Shown here: positions 15,754 through 24,498 of the stretch, one piece after another | Layout: the number at the start of each line of letters is the position of its first letter | How positions within the stretch are numbered: the stretch's first letter is position 1 | Assembly (NCBI RefSeq): GCF_030644225.1 | Contig: NZ_CP128650.1 | Span: 1,974,001-2,038,000, forward strand | Source: Selenomonas dianae | GTDB taxonomy: Bacteria > Bacillota > Negativicutes > Selenomonadales > Selenomonadaceae | DNA length: 64,000 nt | Reading direction: 5' to 3' | Notes under the pieces: model-generated | The model's database searches: none | What the model was told of the DNA's origin: nothing | The model's input: the letters and a program-made list of their open reading frames with translations, nothing else | Program-made: the position numbers and the translations under genes

Positions 15754-16968
15754 TCATGCCCCGACCATACTGCCAACGATGATGCCGATGTACGTCCCAA
15801 TCGCATAGCCGAACGTGCCGACGAGCATCGCAGGCCCGACGAGGCTCGTCCATCCCTGTGAAATCGCCATTCCCGCTGCCGTTGTAGGGCCGCCGATGTT
15901 CGCATTGGAGGCGATGATGATGTCCTCCAACGGGAAGTTCAGTATCTTCCCGCCGATCAGACAAAAGAGCATATTGACAACAACCATGATAAAACAGAAT
16001 ACGAAAAGAAGTGGCGCATTCGTCAGGATCTCCACAATGGAGGCGTGTACCCCGATGATGAAGAAAAACATATAGATGAAGAACGTCCCGATCTCCTGCG
16101 CTCCGTTCATGGCGTTTGCCTGTTTTTCAAATGCACTCGCAAAGACGACGGACAGCAGGGTAATCCAGACATACTGACTACCGAGGAAGACGCTGCACAT
16201 CTTCGACAGGGTTCCGCCATCGGCGGGAACAAGCGTCGCAAACGCACCGCCGATCCCCTTCGAAATCGTCACCACGACGACGGCATAGGCAATGCTCATG
16301 GCGAGATCACGGAGTGAGACATCCCGATGCCCCCAGTATATCGCTGCGAGGGTCTTCCCCTCCTCCGACACACGGTTCTTCTCGACCTCGTCAATGAGCG
16401 GATGCTCGTAGAATCTGCGAAAGAGCGCATTCCCCGCAATCCCGATCAGAATCAGGAAGTAGACCGCCATGTTGAAATTGTCCGCCACAACGGCGGAAGA
16501 AACGAGCGTTCCGTTGGCCTTGAACAGATCGGCGAGCTCCGTAAAATTTACCGCGCCGCCGATGTAGGATCCGGTCATCATCGCCGTGACCTTCGGCAGA
16601 CCTTCGATGGAACTTTGCAGGAGCGCACAGCCGATCACCGCACCCGCAACCGTCCCGATGGCGCCGATGAGAAAAATCGCGAAGATCTGCGCCGTTTCGT
16701 TCCAGACCCTGCGTATGTTCGTCTGGAGCAGAAGGAGGGGAACCGCAAGCGGGACAAAGTATCCCAAGACGGCATCGTCATAAATGGGGGCAGAGGATGG
16801 AATGATACCCACGTTGACCAGCACCAATGCGATGACAAGAGCGATCAGCCCGCCCGCAAAGCGCGATGCCCATCGGTATCGGTACTCCAGATAAATGGAG
16901 GCGGCGACCGCCGCCATCATGATGGACATGAGAACCCATGTGTTTTCCGGATGAATCAGAGAATCCAT
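15754..16968 (-). CDS. DUF819 family integral membrane protein
   Basis: A 404-residue protein with about ten membrane segments. It has the family-typical stretches TGSYIGGAVNFTELADLF near the middle and ASNANIGGPTTAAGMA near the end, where conserved Asn/Gly pairs suggest an inverted-repeat transporter fold. Members resemble carboxylate or sodium-coupled transporters, but no substrate is established. It is followed at 30 bases by an EamA-type gene in the same operon orientation. The function in this organism is unknown. Confidence 0.85.
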   Translation of the reverse strand: MDSLIHPENTWVLMSIMMAAVAASIYLEYRYRWASRFAGGLIALVIALVLVNVGIIPSSAPIYDDAVLGYFVPLAVPLLLLQTNIRRVWNETAQIFAIFLIGAIGTVAGAVIGCALLQSSIEGLPKVTAMMTGSYIGGAVNFTELADLFKANGTLVSSAVVADNFNMAVYFLILIGIAGNALFRRFYEHPLIDEVEKNRVSEEGKTLAAIYWGHRDVSLRDLAMSIAYAVVVVTISKGIGGAFATLVPADGGTLSKMCSVFLGSQYVWITLLSVVFASAFEKQANAMNGAQEIGTFFIYMFFFIIGVHASIVEILTNAPLLFVFCFIMVVVNMLFCLIGGKILNFPLEDIIIASNANIGGPTTAAGMAISQGWTSLVGPAMLVGTFGYAIGTYIGIIVGSMVGA

Positions 16969-16998
16969 TTCAACTCCAATCCTTTCATCAATGATTCC

Positions 16999-17430
16999 CT
17001 ATGGAACAATCGCCAAAATCAGCCCGCCCGCCGCAATCATCACAATCGCAATTCCATGCGCGAGGCTGACCTTTTCGCCAAAGATCATAACAGCAAGTAC
17101 AACGGCAAAGACGACGCTCAGCTTGTCGATCGGAGCAACCTGCGTGACCGCGCCATCCTTGAGCGCCATAAAGTAGAAGAGCCACGAAAGAGCTCCTGCA
17201 ATCCCACTGAGCGCGACAAAGGCAAGTGCCTTTCGGTCGGCGAACACCTGCGGCAGATCAGCGGTATGCCCCTCAGCGACAACCACCCCCATGAGGAACA
17301 GTGCCATAATCGCAGCTCGCACCGCCGTCGCGGCACTGCTGTCCAGCCCCGTGAGCCCGACCTTGCCGAAGATGGAAACAAATGCCGCACACAGTGCCGA
17401 GAGCAGTGCATAGACGAGCCATGAACTCAT
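16999..17430 (-). CDS. EamA/DMT superfamily half-size transporter
   Basis: A 143-residue protein with five hydrophobic segments and the end-of-domain signature APIDKLSVVFAVVLAVMIFGEKVS. It holds one EamA repeat, whereas typical drug/metabolite transporters have two. It must therefore dimerise if active, and single-repeat members are common. The ATG at 17430 is 7 bases from GGGGGG; the frame opens 15 bases earlier with TTG. It lies directly upstream of the DUF819 gene and may share a transport job. Confidence 0.88.
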   Translation of the reverse strand: MSSWLVYALLSALCAAFVSIFGKVGLTGLDSSAATAVRAAIMALFLMGVVVAEGHTADLPQVFADRKALAFVALSGIAGALSWLFYFMALKDGAVTQVAPIDKLSVVFAVVLAVMIFGEKVSLAHGIAIVMIAAGGLILAIVP

Positions 17431-17456
17431 CCCTATCCCCCCCAAAAGTGTGATTT

Positions 17457-17485
17457 AGTATAGCATTATTTGACAATCCCCGCAA
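17457..17485 (-). promoter_or_regulatory. Promoter of the EamA-DUF819 operon
   Basis: On the minus strand TTGCGG (17485-17480), 17-base spacer, and extended -10 TGC-TATACT (17462-17457). It sits 27 bases before the EamA start. Confidence 0.55.
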
Positions 17486-17542
17486 ACCCTTCTTTAAAAA
17501 TATTACGCAATCGTGTAAAATAACAGAAATGGAGGGATTGTG

Positions 17543-18037
17543 ATGATACGACAAGCCACGGTGCAGGATATTCCCGAGATTCTGCGCATCTATGATGCGG
17601 CACGCGCCTTTATGCGTCGCTCGGGCAATCTGACGCAGTGGAGCGGCGGCTATCCGCCGGAGGAGATCATACGCGCAGATATTGAGAAAAAGGTATTATG
17701 GGGGATGGAAAACGAGAGGGGGCATCTCTGTGCCGTCTTTGCCCTCGTCCCCGGCGAGGATCCGAGCTATGCCGTGATTGACGGCGCATGGCGTGACCCA
17801 TCGCCCTATGCGGCAATGCACCGCGCGGCAAGCGACGGGACGGAGCACGGGGTCTTTCGCGCCATGCTGGACTTCGCACGTACACAGTACAATCACCTGC
17901 GCGTCGATACGCACGCGGACAACCACCCCATGCAGCACGGATTTCTCACGAACGGCTTTGTGTACTGCGGTATCGTGCGTGTCTGGGACGGTACGCCCCG
18001 CCGTGCCTACGAATGGAGTAAAGGAGACTATGCATGA
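17543..18037 (+). CDS. GNAT family N-acetyltransferase
   Basis: A 164-residue protein starting MIRQATVQDIPEILRIYDAARAFMRRSGNLTQW, the common opening of a GNAT subgroup. It has the later segment RVDTHADNHPMQHGFLTNGFVYCGIVRV, in which the conserved Asn and the helix-strand bind acetyl-CoA. The usual R/Q-x-x-G-x-G/A pyrophosphate loop is not clear, so it is a divergent member. ATG at 17543 follows GGAGGG by 6 bases. Its stop overlaps the metallo-hydrolase start in ATGA. Confidence 0.82.
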   Translation: MIRQATVQDIPEILRIYDAARAFMRRSGNLTQWSGGYPPEEIIRADIEKKVLWGMENERGHLCAVFALVPGEDPSYAVIDGAWRDPSPYAAMHRAASDGTEHGVFRAMLDFARTQYNHLRVDTHADNHPMQHGFLTNGFVYCGIVRVWDGTPRRAYEWSKGDYA

Positions 18038-18660
18038 TCGAATGTATGACCGTCGGCGATATGATTCCGACCAATTCTTTTTTCTATATTGACGATGAAA
18101 CAAGTCACGGCTTTCTCATCGACGCGGGCTCCGACGGCGAATACCTTGCCGCGCACGCGGAGACAAAGGGCTGGACCATCGAGCGGCTGCTCCTCACGCA
18201 CTGCCATTTCGACCACATCGGCGGCGCGGAGGAGTTCTCGATCCGCACGGGTGCGCCCATCTATGCCGCCGAGGACAGCCCGCGCTACTACAGTGACCCG
18301 AACTGGAACCTCTCGCTCTGGGGCGGCGGGAAAATTACGCTCTCGGATGTGACGACCGTCGCCGACCGCGAGATCATACGCCTTGCGGCAAATCCCGCGT
18401 GCTGCCTTGAGGTGCGCTATACGCCGGGGCATACGACGGACTCCTGCATCTTCTACAGTGCACGGGACGGCGTCGCCTTCGTCGGCGATACGATCTTCCT
18501 CGCGAGCATCGGCCGCACGGACTTCCCGGGCGGCGATGAACAGACGCTCTGGGACAGCATCGCACGCGAGGTCTTCACCCTGCCGCCCGAGACCGTTCTC
18601 TACTCGGGACACACGGAGCCGACCACCGTGGGCGCGGAGATGGCGCGTTACCGCCGATGA
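18034..18660 (+). CDS. MBL-fold metallo-hydrolase (glyoxalase II-like)
   Basis: A 208-residue hydrolase with the metal-binding motif THCHFDHIGG (H-x-H-x-D-H), the later histidine in YTPGHTTDS, the bridging aspartate in FVGDTIF and the last histidine in YSGHTEPTT. This set is that of the hydroxyacylglutathione-hydrolase-like group, which hydrolyses thioesters, though many bacterial members have other substrates. It overlaps the genes on both sides by 4 bases (ATGA), in an operon with holA. Confidence 0.9.
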   Translation: MIECMTVGDMIPTNSFFYIDDETSHGFLIDAGSDGEYLAAHAETKGWTIERLLLTHCHFDHIGGAEEFSIRTGAPIYAAEDSPRYYSDPNWNLSLWGGGKITLSDVTTVADREIIRLAANPACCLEVRYTPGHTTDSCIFYSARDGVAFVGDTIFLASIGRTDFPGGDEQTLWDSIAREVFTLPPETVLYSGHTEPTTVGAEMARYRR

Positions 18661-19703
18661 ACTATGCGGAGTTCATGGCATCGCTCACAAGGGGCGAGCC
18701 GCCGCACGTCTTTCTGCTCGCGGGTGAGGAGAGCTACTATATACGACGTGCGGAGGAGGCGATTCTGCGCCGCCTCCTGCCTGTGGCGGAGGAACGTGCC
18801 TACGCGCTCATTCGCTGCGAGGAGATGCCGTCCGTGGACGTACTAATAGAAACTCTCGAAACGGTGCCGATTTTCACAGAAAAGACCGTTGTCCTCGTGC
18901 GCAATGCGACAATCTTCCGCGCGACGAAAAAGAAAGAACAGGATGCGGACGCCCCCGCGCCAAAGGATACGTCAACGGATGCGCTGATTGCACACCTCGC
19001 CGATCTCCTCCCGACCAATTATGTCATCTTTACGCTTGCGGCAAAGCCCGACAAGCGGCGCAAGCTCTACCAGACGGTCGAAAAATACGGACGCGTCCTT
19101 GAGAGCGAACCCGTGCGCCCGTGGACGGTGGAGAACTGGCTGAACGGACGGCTGCGCGAGATGGGGCGTTCCATGCACAGGGAGGCACGCACATTTTTTC
19201 TAAGTGTGGTCGGCATCATGCCGACGATTTCGCTTGAGTTTCTGGATCGTCAGCTGGAAAAGCTGCTGCTCTACACAGACAACGCCCAGTTCACAGAGGA
19301 CGATCTGCGCGCGGCGTTCTCCGAGATGCCCGAGGTGTCCGTGTTCGCGCTGATGGATGCCGTGAGTGCACGCGATGTCATCCGTGCGCTCGACCTCCTC
19401 GCCCGCTGCCGTGCGGACGGCGTACACTTCACCGTCCTGCTCGCTCTCCTCGTGCGCCATGTCCGACAGCTCTGGCAGGCGAAACGCCTGCTCATGAGCG
19501 GCACGCCGCCGAAGGGGCTCGGCAAGGTCATGGGGCTGCATCCCTTCATCGCCGAAAAACTCGGGGGACACGCAAGGGGATTCTCCGAGGCGACGCTCGA
19601 ACGCGCCGTCCTCGCCCTCGCCGATGCCGACTATCTGCTCAAGACGGGGCAGGCGGGCGATGAGTTGTTGGAGGATGTCGTCATACGGCTTTGTAAAAAA
19701 TAA
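18657..19703 (+). CDS. holA: DNA polymerase III delta subunit (clamp loader)
   Basis: A 348-residue protein with the HolA opening MNYAEFMASLTRGEPPHVFLLAGEESYYIRRAEEAIL and the middle segments TYVDVLIETL-like and FTLAAKPDKRRKLYQTVEKYGRV. The C-terminal collar domain is LLEDVVIRLCKK. Delta opens the sliding clamp during loading. The gene overlaps the metallo-hydrolase stop by 4 bases. The end is followed after 2 bases by the promoter of the antitoxin RNA. Confidence 0.92.
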   Translation: MNYAEFMASLTRGEPPHVFLLAGEESYYIRRAEEAILRRLLPVAEERAYALIRCEEMPSVDVLIETLETVPIFTEKTVVLVRNATIFRATKKKEQDADAPAPKDTSTDALIAHLADLLPTNYVIFTLAAKPDKRRKLYQTVEKYGRVLESEPVRPWTVENWLNGRLREMGRSMHREARTFFLSVVGIMPTISLEFLDRQLEKLLLYTDNAQFTEDDLRAAFSEMPEVSVFALMDAVSARDVIRALDLLARCRADGVHFTVLLALLVRHVRQLWQAKRLLMSGTPPKGLGKVMGLHPFIAEKLGGHARGFSEATLERAVLALADADYLLKTGQAGDELLEDVVIRLCKK

Positions 19704-19705
19704 TC

Positions 19706-19733
19706 TTGCAAAAAAAAGACATCGTGCTATAAT
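19706..19733 (+). promoter_or_regulatory. Promoter of the antitoxin RNA
   Basis: TTGCAA (19706-19711), 16-base spacer, extended -10 TGC-TATAAT (19725-19733). It starts immediately after the holA stop and should begin transcription near 19741. Confidence 0.8.
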
Positions 19734-19740
19734 AAAGGCA

Positions 19741-19815
19741 GAGCGAACGAGATGGTGTAATCCATAGTCACGGTATTACACAAAAACCCCCGCAACTGAC
19801 ACTTGCGGGGGTTCT
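19741..19815 (+). ncRNA. Antisense RNA, candidate type I antitoxin
   Basis: A short transcript of about 75 nucleotides with its own promoter and terminator and no reading frame of note. Bases 19745-19771 repeat, at 22 of 27 positions, the plus-strand sequence 19926-19952, which is the complement of the toxin gene start. The RNA can therefore pair with the toxin message over the spacer after the ribosome site, the start codon and the first codons. The unpaired block of four bases in the middle leaves two pairing arms of 12 and about 10. The layout resembles the convergent RNA I/RNA II pair of the Enterococcus par locus. Confidence 0.75.
19785..19813. terminator. Shared bidirectional terminator of toxin and antitoxin RNAs
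   Basis: An 11-bp perfect stem (19785-19795 with 19803-19813) with a 7-base loop. It has an A-run on the left and T-rich sequence on the right, so it can end both the antitoxin RNA and the opposite-strand toxin message. The two RNAs would then also be fully complementary through this hairpin. Confidence 0.85.
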
Positions 19816-19862
19816 CTTATTTGGGACAGGGAAAGAGGTTGAAACCCTAGGCTAGTTGCCGA

Positions 19863-19946
19863 TCAATCTCCGTCTAACCATTTGCAAATGTAGTGAGCCA
19901 CTACACTTGCCGCAACAGAGCTGATGAACGAGATGGTAAGCTCCAT
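19863..19946 (-). CDS. Small hydrophobic peptide, candidate type I toxin
   Basis: A 27-residue peptide: MELTISFISSVAASVVAHY followed by ICKWLDGD. Residues 3-21 can span a membrane and the end is polar with K22, W23 and acidic residues, the usual shape of type I toxins. A perfect ribosome site AAGGAGGT lies 6 bases before the ATG. The site can be hidden by an 8-bp hairpin with the 5' end of the message. The peptide resembles short -YICKWLD- peptides that I recall from Firmicute genomes, but I could not search. It is too short for routine gene calling. Confidence 0.75.
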   Translation of the reverse strand: MELTISFISSVAASVVAHYICKWLDGD

Positions 19947-19951
19947 AATCA

Positions 19952-20001
19952 CACCTCCTTTCAGTGCCATTATAGGAGGTGGCAACACAGACAGTATAGC
20001 A
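19952..20001 (-). promoter_or_regulatory. Toxin promoter and ribosome-site-blocking hairpin
   Basis: An extended -10, TGC-TATACT, lies at 20001-19993 on the minus strand; no good -35 is seen. Just downstream, bases 19981-19974 (anti-ribosome-site CACCTCCT in the message) pair perfectly with 19959-19952 (AGGAGGTG), 14-base loop. This would keep the fresh toxin message untranslated. Confidence 0.65.
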
Positions 20002-20035
20002 TAAACGTAAAAAGAAAAACAGAGGTACGAAATCA

Positions 20036-20072
20036 AAAAGAGCGATGCTGCGCCGTGCAGTACCGCTCTTTT
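20036..20072 (-). terminator. Terminator of the pfl operon
   Basis: Stem AAAAGAGCG (20036-20044) with CGCTCTTTT (20064-20072), an inner smaller hairpin, and a T-run on the minus strand. It lies 4 bases after the pflA stop. Confidence 0.85.
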
Positions 20073-20075
20073 CGT

Positions 20076-20831
20076 TTATCTCAAATATCCCGTATAGTCC
20101 CCCACGCGCAGGATCTCCTCCGCGCGGGCGATCTCCTCCGCCGTCGGTGCGGGCGTGTCCCCGAGCCGATACGGCAGGTGCAGCTCCTCATACTTGTGGC
20201 GTGCCATCGCGTGATAGGGCAGCACCTCCACGCGGTCAACCGTCTTTAGCCCTGCGATAAAGTCCGAGAGACGGCGAAGATCATCCTCCCCCGTTGTCCA
20301 TCCCGGCACGAGCACATGGCGAATCCACATCCGCACGCCGCGCTCCGAGAGAAAGCGAGCAAGCGCAAGTGCGCTCGCATTCGATACGCCTGTGAGCGAC
20401 CTGTGTACTTCATCGTCGATTTGCTTCAGATCGAGCAGGAACAAATCACTGAGCGGCAGCAACGTTTCAAACGCGCTAAAAAACGGTTCGTCATAGGTGA
20501 ACGGCTCGCCCGCCGTGTCGACGACGGTGTTCACGCCCTTTGCCTTTGCAAGACGAAACAGCTCCGTCACGAATGCGAGTTGGAGCAGCGGCTCCCCGCC
20601 GCTGACCGTGATGCCGCCCTTCTGCTTCCAGTATGGGCGGTACCGCCACGCCTGCCGAAAGATTTCCTCGGGGGTCGCCTCATAGCCGCCCTCCCGCTCC
20701 CATGTCTCGGGGTTGTGACAGTACTGGCAGCGATAGCGGCAGCCCTGCACAAAGACGATGAAGCGGATGCCGGGGCCGTCAACCGAGCCGAAGCTCTCCG
20801 TCGCACTGATTCTGCCCTTACATATGCGCAT
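20076..20831 (-). CDS. pflA: Pyruvate formate-lyase activating enzyme
   Basis: A 251-residue radical-SAM enzyme with C31, C35 and C38 (CRYRCQYC) and the SAM-binding [11 protein letters not shown]. The opening [25 protein letters not shown] is that of PflA. It introduces the glycyl radical into PflB under anoxia. The ATG at 20831 overlaps the pflB 3' end by 14 bases, and no strong ribosome site is seen, so translation probably depends on pflB. Confidence 0.95.
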   Translation of the reverse strand: MRICKGRISATESFGSVDGPGIRFIVFVQGCRYRCQYCHNPETWEREGGYEATPEEIFRQAWRYRPYWKQKGGITVSGGEPLLQLAFVTELFRLAKAKGVNTVVDTAGEPFTYDEPFFSAFETLLPLSDLFLLDLKQIDDEVHRSLTGVSNASALALARFLSERGVRMWIRHVLVPGWTTGEDDLRRLSDFIAGLKTVDRVEVLPYHAMARHKYEELHLPYRLGDTPAPTAEEIARAEEILRVGDYTGYLR

Positions 20832-23067
20832 GGAAGGTACGCGAAATCACATCCTCCTGCTGCTCGCGCGTCAGGCTGATGAACTTGACCGCGTAGCCCG
20901 AGACGCGGATGGTAAAGTTCGCATACGCGGGATCCTCGGGATGCTCCATGATGTGCTCCAGTGTCTCGCGCCCGAATACGTTCACGTTCAGATGATGTGC
21001 GCCCTGATCGAAATAGCCGTCCATCGCGCTCACGAGGTTCTGTACGCGCTCGTCCTCATTGTGTCCGAGCGAGGCGGGTGTCATGCTCTGCGTGTTCGAG
21101 ATGCCGTCGAGCGCCCAGTGATACGGCAGCTTTGCAACGGAGTTGAGCGAGGCGAGCAGTCCGCAGCACTCCGCGCCGTAGCTCGGATTTGCGCCCGGCG
21201 CGAGCGGTGTCCACGCCTTGCGGCCGTCCGGCATCGCGCCCGTGTACTTGCCATAGACGACATTCGATGTGATCGTGAGGATCGAGGTCGTCGGCTCGGA
21301 GTGGCGGTAGGTGTGGCGTGCCTTGATCTTCGAGAGGAAGGTCTTGAGCACCCACTTTGCGATCTCGTCCGCGCGGTCGTCGTCGTTGCCGTAGCGCGGG
21401 AAGTCGCCCTCCACCTCGTAGTCCACGACAATGCGGTCGTTGTAGATCGGCTTTACCTTCGCATACTTGATCGCGGACAGCGAGTCCACGACGTGTGAGA
21501 AGCCCGCGATGCCCGTTGCGAACGTGCGGCGCACATCCGTGTCAATGAGCGCCATCTCCGCCGCCTCGTAGTAATACTTGTCATGCATATACTGGATGAT
21601 GTTCAGCGCGTTCACGTAGACGTGCGCGAGCCAGTCCATCATCCGCTCATACTTCACAATAACGTTGTCATACTCAAGGTACTCCGTGCGGATCGGGCGG
21701 TACGCAGGGCCGACCTGCACGCCGCTCTTCTCGTCCATACCGCCGTTGATCGCGTAGAGGAGGCACTTTGCGAGGTTCGCACGCGCACCGAAGAACTGCA
21801 TCTCCTTGCCCGTCTGCGTCGCCGAGACGCAGCAGCAGATGGAGTAATCGTCGCCCCACGCGGGCTTCATCACATCGTCGTTCTCGTACTGGATCGAACT
21901 CGTGCGGATGGAGATGCGCGCCGCATAGTCCTTGAACGTCTGCGGCAGACGCGAGGAGTAGAGGACGGTGAGGTTCGGCTCGGGGGAGGGTCCCATGTTT
22001 TCGAGCGTGTGGAGGAAGCGGAAGTCATTCTTCGTGACCATGTGGCGGCCGTCCATGCCGATGCCCGCCATCTCAAGCGTCGCCCAGATCGGATCGCCCG
22101 AGAACAGTTCGTTGTAGGACGTGATGCGTGCGAACTTCACCATGCGGAATTTCAGTACGAGATGGTCAATGAGCTCCTGCGCCTCCTCCTCGGAGAGCGT
22201 GCCGTTTTCAAGGTCGCGCCGGATGTAGATGTCGAGGAAGGTCGAGATGCGCCCGACGCTCATCGCCGCGCCGTTCTGCGTCTTGATCGCCGCGAGGTAG
22301 CCGAAATACAGCCACTGCACCGCCTCACGCGCATCCTGCGCGGGCTGCGCGATGTCGAAGCCGTAGAGTGCCGCCATCTCCTTCATGCCCTTGAGCGCAC
22401 GAATCTGCTCCGCGACCTCCTCGCGCTGCTGAATGACATCGTTGCTCATGATGCCGTCGCCGTAGTTCAGAAGATCCGCCTGCTTGAACGCAATGAGGTG
22501 GTCGATGCCGTAGAGTGCGACGCGGCGGTAGTCGCCCACGATGCGCCCACGCCCGTACGTGTCGGGCAGCCCCGTGATGATGTGACTGCGGCGCGCCGCG
22601 CGGATCTCGTCCGTGTACGCGTCAAAAACCGCCTGATTGTGCGTCTTGTGGTACTTTGTAAAGATCTCGTGGAGCTTCGGGCTGACCTTGTAGCCGTAGT
22701 TCTCAAGAGCCTCCTCCGCCATGCGGATGCCGCCGTACGGCATAAATGCCTGCTTCAGCGGTTTGTCCGTCTGGAGACCGACCACCTTTTCGAGGTCTTT
22801 CATCGTGGGGTCGATATAGCCCGGACCGTACGCCGTCAGCCCCGAAACAACCTCCGTCTCCATATCGAGCACGCCGCCCTTTGCGCGTTCCTCCTTCTGG
22901 AGTTCCTGCACGCGCGCCCACAGGCGGTTCGTCGCATCCGTCGGCGGCGCGAGGAAACTCTCGTCGCCATCGTACGGCGTATAGTTGCGTTGGATGAAGT
23001 CGCGGACGTTGACCTCCTCCTGCCAGACGCCCCCCTCAAAACCGTCCCAGCTCTTGCTTTGCAGCAT
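20818..23067 (-). CDS. pflB: Formate C-acetyltransferase (pyruvate formate-lyase)
   Basis: A 749-residue glycyl-radical enzyme. ATG at 23067 is 6 bases after AGGAGG; the frame is open further upstream but runs through the promoter. The active-site cysteines lie in [14 protein letters not shown] (C411-C413, the pair before V-S being catalytic). The radical glycine is G724 in RVSGYAVKF. It splits pyruvate and CoA into acetyl-CoA and formate, the key anaerobic step in mixed-acid fermentation. pflA follows directly. Confidence 0.97.
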   Translation of the reverse strand: MLQSKSWDGFEGGVWQEEVNVRDFIQRNYTPYDGDESFLAPPTDATNRLWARVQELQKEERAKGGVLDMETEVVSGLTAYGPGYIDPTMKDLEKVVGLQTDKPLKQAFMPYGGIRMAEEALENYGYKVSPKLHEIFTKYHKTHNQAVFDAYTDEIRAARRSHIITGLPDTYGRGRIVGDYRRVALYGIDHLIAFKQADLLNYGDGIMSNDVIQQREEVAEQIRALKGMKEMAALYGFDIAQPAQDAREAVQWLYFGYLAAIKTQNGAAMSVGRISTFLDIYIRRDLENGTLSEEEAQELIDHLVLKFRMVKFARITSYNELFSGDPIWATLEMAGIGMDGRHMVTKNDFRFLHTLENMGPSPEPNLTVLYSSRLPQTFKDYAARISIRTSSIQYENDDVMKPAWGDDYSICCCVSATQTGKEMQFFGARANLAKCLLYAINGGMDEKSGVQVGPAYRPIRTEYLEYDNVIVKYERMMDWLAHVYVNALNIIQYMHDKYYYEAAEMALIDTDVRRTFATGIAGFSHVVDSLSAIKYAKVKPIYNDRIVVDYEVEGDFPRYGNDDDRADEIAKWVLKTFLSKIKARHTYRHSEPTTSILTITSNVVYGKYTGAMPDGRKAWTPLAPGANPSYGAECCGLLASLNSVAKLPYHWALDGISNTQSMTPASLGHNEDERVQNLVSAMDGYFDQGAHHLNVNVFGRETLEHIMEHPEDPAYANFTIRVSGYAVKFISLTREQQEDVISRTFHAHM

Positions 23068-23128
23068 TGTATGCCTCCTATTCTGTGAATGGAATGCCAT
23101 TGAGAATAAATCCCCATTCGACAATCCC

Positions 23129-23157
23129 ATCATACTTGAATCCAATTCACTTTTCAA
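23129..23157 (-). promoter_or_regulatory. pflB promoter with inverted-repeat operator
   Basis: On the minus strand TTGAAA (23157-23152), 17-base spacer, TATGAT (23134-23129). The spacer holds the perfect inverted repeat TGAAT-N3-ATTCA (23137-23149). The same repeat lies in the same position of the receptor promoter at 27484-27512. It is not a standard FNR, CRP or Rex site. Confidence 0.75.
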
Positions 23158-23236
23158 TAGGAGGGGCGAAATAAATGCTATCAATATTTTTCATAAGAAA
23201 TATAATTTATGTATATGCTGATATGTGGTGATTCCC

Positions 23237-24397
23237 CTACTTTGTCTGCGGCTCCGGCGTGATATATGCAAGGAGAGCCGCGAGCGGGAGTGCAAGCACG
23301 GAGATGAGGAGGGCGGGGGCAAGACCGACGACATCGCCGAGTGCCGCCGTCGCCGCCACGCCGAGACTGCCAAGCCCGAACGACATACCGAGCATCATCC
23401 CCGATGCCATGCCCGCGTTTTCGGGAAGTGCCTGCTGCGCCCAGATGATCGAGCTCGGCTGCGGTGCCATCAGAGCAAAGCCCGCAGCAAAGAGGACAAT
23501 GCCGCCGAGCACATCCGCGCTCACATGGGTAAAGTAGTACGCGCAGGGTAGGATGCCGAACACGAGGAACGTCACAATGATCCCCCGCCCCGTGAACTTG
23601 TCCGCAAGATTGCCGCCGAACAGCCCGCCCATCATGCCACCGACCATGAAGATGGTGAGGAACAGCCCCGCCGCGCTCGTGTCCTCCCCATTTCCGACGA
23701 GGAGCAGGGGCAGGAATGTCCCGAACGCGCCGTGCGTCCAGCAGCGCAGTCCCATCGCGAGATTCAGCGTGATCGTCGTACGCGCGAAGAGAATACGGGT
23801 GAGCTTCGGCCGCTCCGCTGCCGGATGCTCCGGCAGGGACGAGACCGCGCACAGTCCCGAGCGGATAAAGAGCAGCGCCATGAGTGCCGCAGGCAGAATG
23901 AGAAGCGGCAGCGCATTCAGCGACAGCTTTTCGAGGAACGCGACGAGGACGAGCGGCACGAATGCCATGCCCGCATTGCCGCCCGCGATGAAGTAGCTCA
24001 TCATGCCATTTCCGCGCCCCTCTGCCGCCGTCCGTCCGACGAGCATCGACGAGAGCGGATGATACGCCGCGACCGCCGCGCCCGTCACCGCGACGAGCAC
24101 GAAGAGCAGCGCCGTGTGTCCCGCAAACCCGACCATACACATCGGGACGGCTGCGGCAGGTACGATGTACGGGAGCAGCGGGCTGAAGTTTCGCTTGTCC
24201 ATGAGGTAGCCGAAGATCGGCTGCAGCATATTCGTCGTCACCGACGCGACCATGACGAGCACGCCGCACATCGTCAGCGACAGATCGAATTTCAGCATGA
24301 GCAGCGGCAGGAGGATCGGGAGGAAATTCGCATAGAAATCCACCATCGCGTGTCCCGTCGAGAGCAGCGCCGTCGCGTGCCGTATGTTTGTATTCAT
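23237..24397 (-). CDS. MFS transporter, fosmidomycin-resistance-like
   Basis: A 386-residue protein with twelve hydrophobic segments. It opens NIRHATALLSTGHAMVDFYANFLPILLPLL and includes DKRNFSPLLPY after the second segment and PSSIIWAQQALPENAGMASGMMLGMSFG late, as in the Fsr group of the major facilitator superfamily. Such proteins export drugs or metabolites using the proton gradient. ATG at 24397 is 9 bases after AGGAGG. It is divergent from the flavodoxin gene across a 101-base AT-rich region. Confidence 0.88.
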   Translation of the reverse strand: MNTNIRHATALLSTGHAMVDFYANFLPILLPLLMLKFDLSLTMCGVLVMVASVTTNMLQPIFGYLMDKRNFSPLLPYIVPAAAVPMCMVGFAGHTALLFVLVAVTGAAVAAYHPLSSMLVGRTAAEGRGNGMMSYFIAGGNAGMAFVPLVLVAFLEKLSLNALPLLILPAALMALLFIRSGLCAVSSLPEHPAAERPKLTRILFARTTITLNLAMGLRCWTHGAFGTFLPLLLVGNGEDTSAAGLFLTIFMVGGMMGGLFGGNLADKFTGRGIIVTFLVFGILPCAYYFTHVSADVLGGIVLFAAGFALMAPQPSSIIWAQQALPENAGMASGMMLGMSFGLGSLGVAATAALGDVVGLAPALLISVLALPLAALLAYITPEPQTK

Positions 24398-24498
24398 GAC
24401 AGACATCCTCCTGTGACCAACATCCTTGCATACCATCCAAAAATGTGATGTAATGTATTGTAACAAATGAGATGAAAAAGTAAAGGAGTATTCACGAT

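Noticed and set aside
19863-19946. Member of the Fst toxin family
   Set aside because: The RNA layout is par-like, but the peptide sequence has none of the Fst core residues, so it is called a candidate toxin of another sequence family.
23068-23184. N-terminal extension of PflB
   Set aside because: The frame is open upstream, but these codons cover the promoter, and the AGGAGG-preceded ATG at 23067 gives the usual PflB length.
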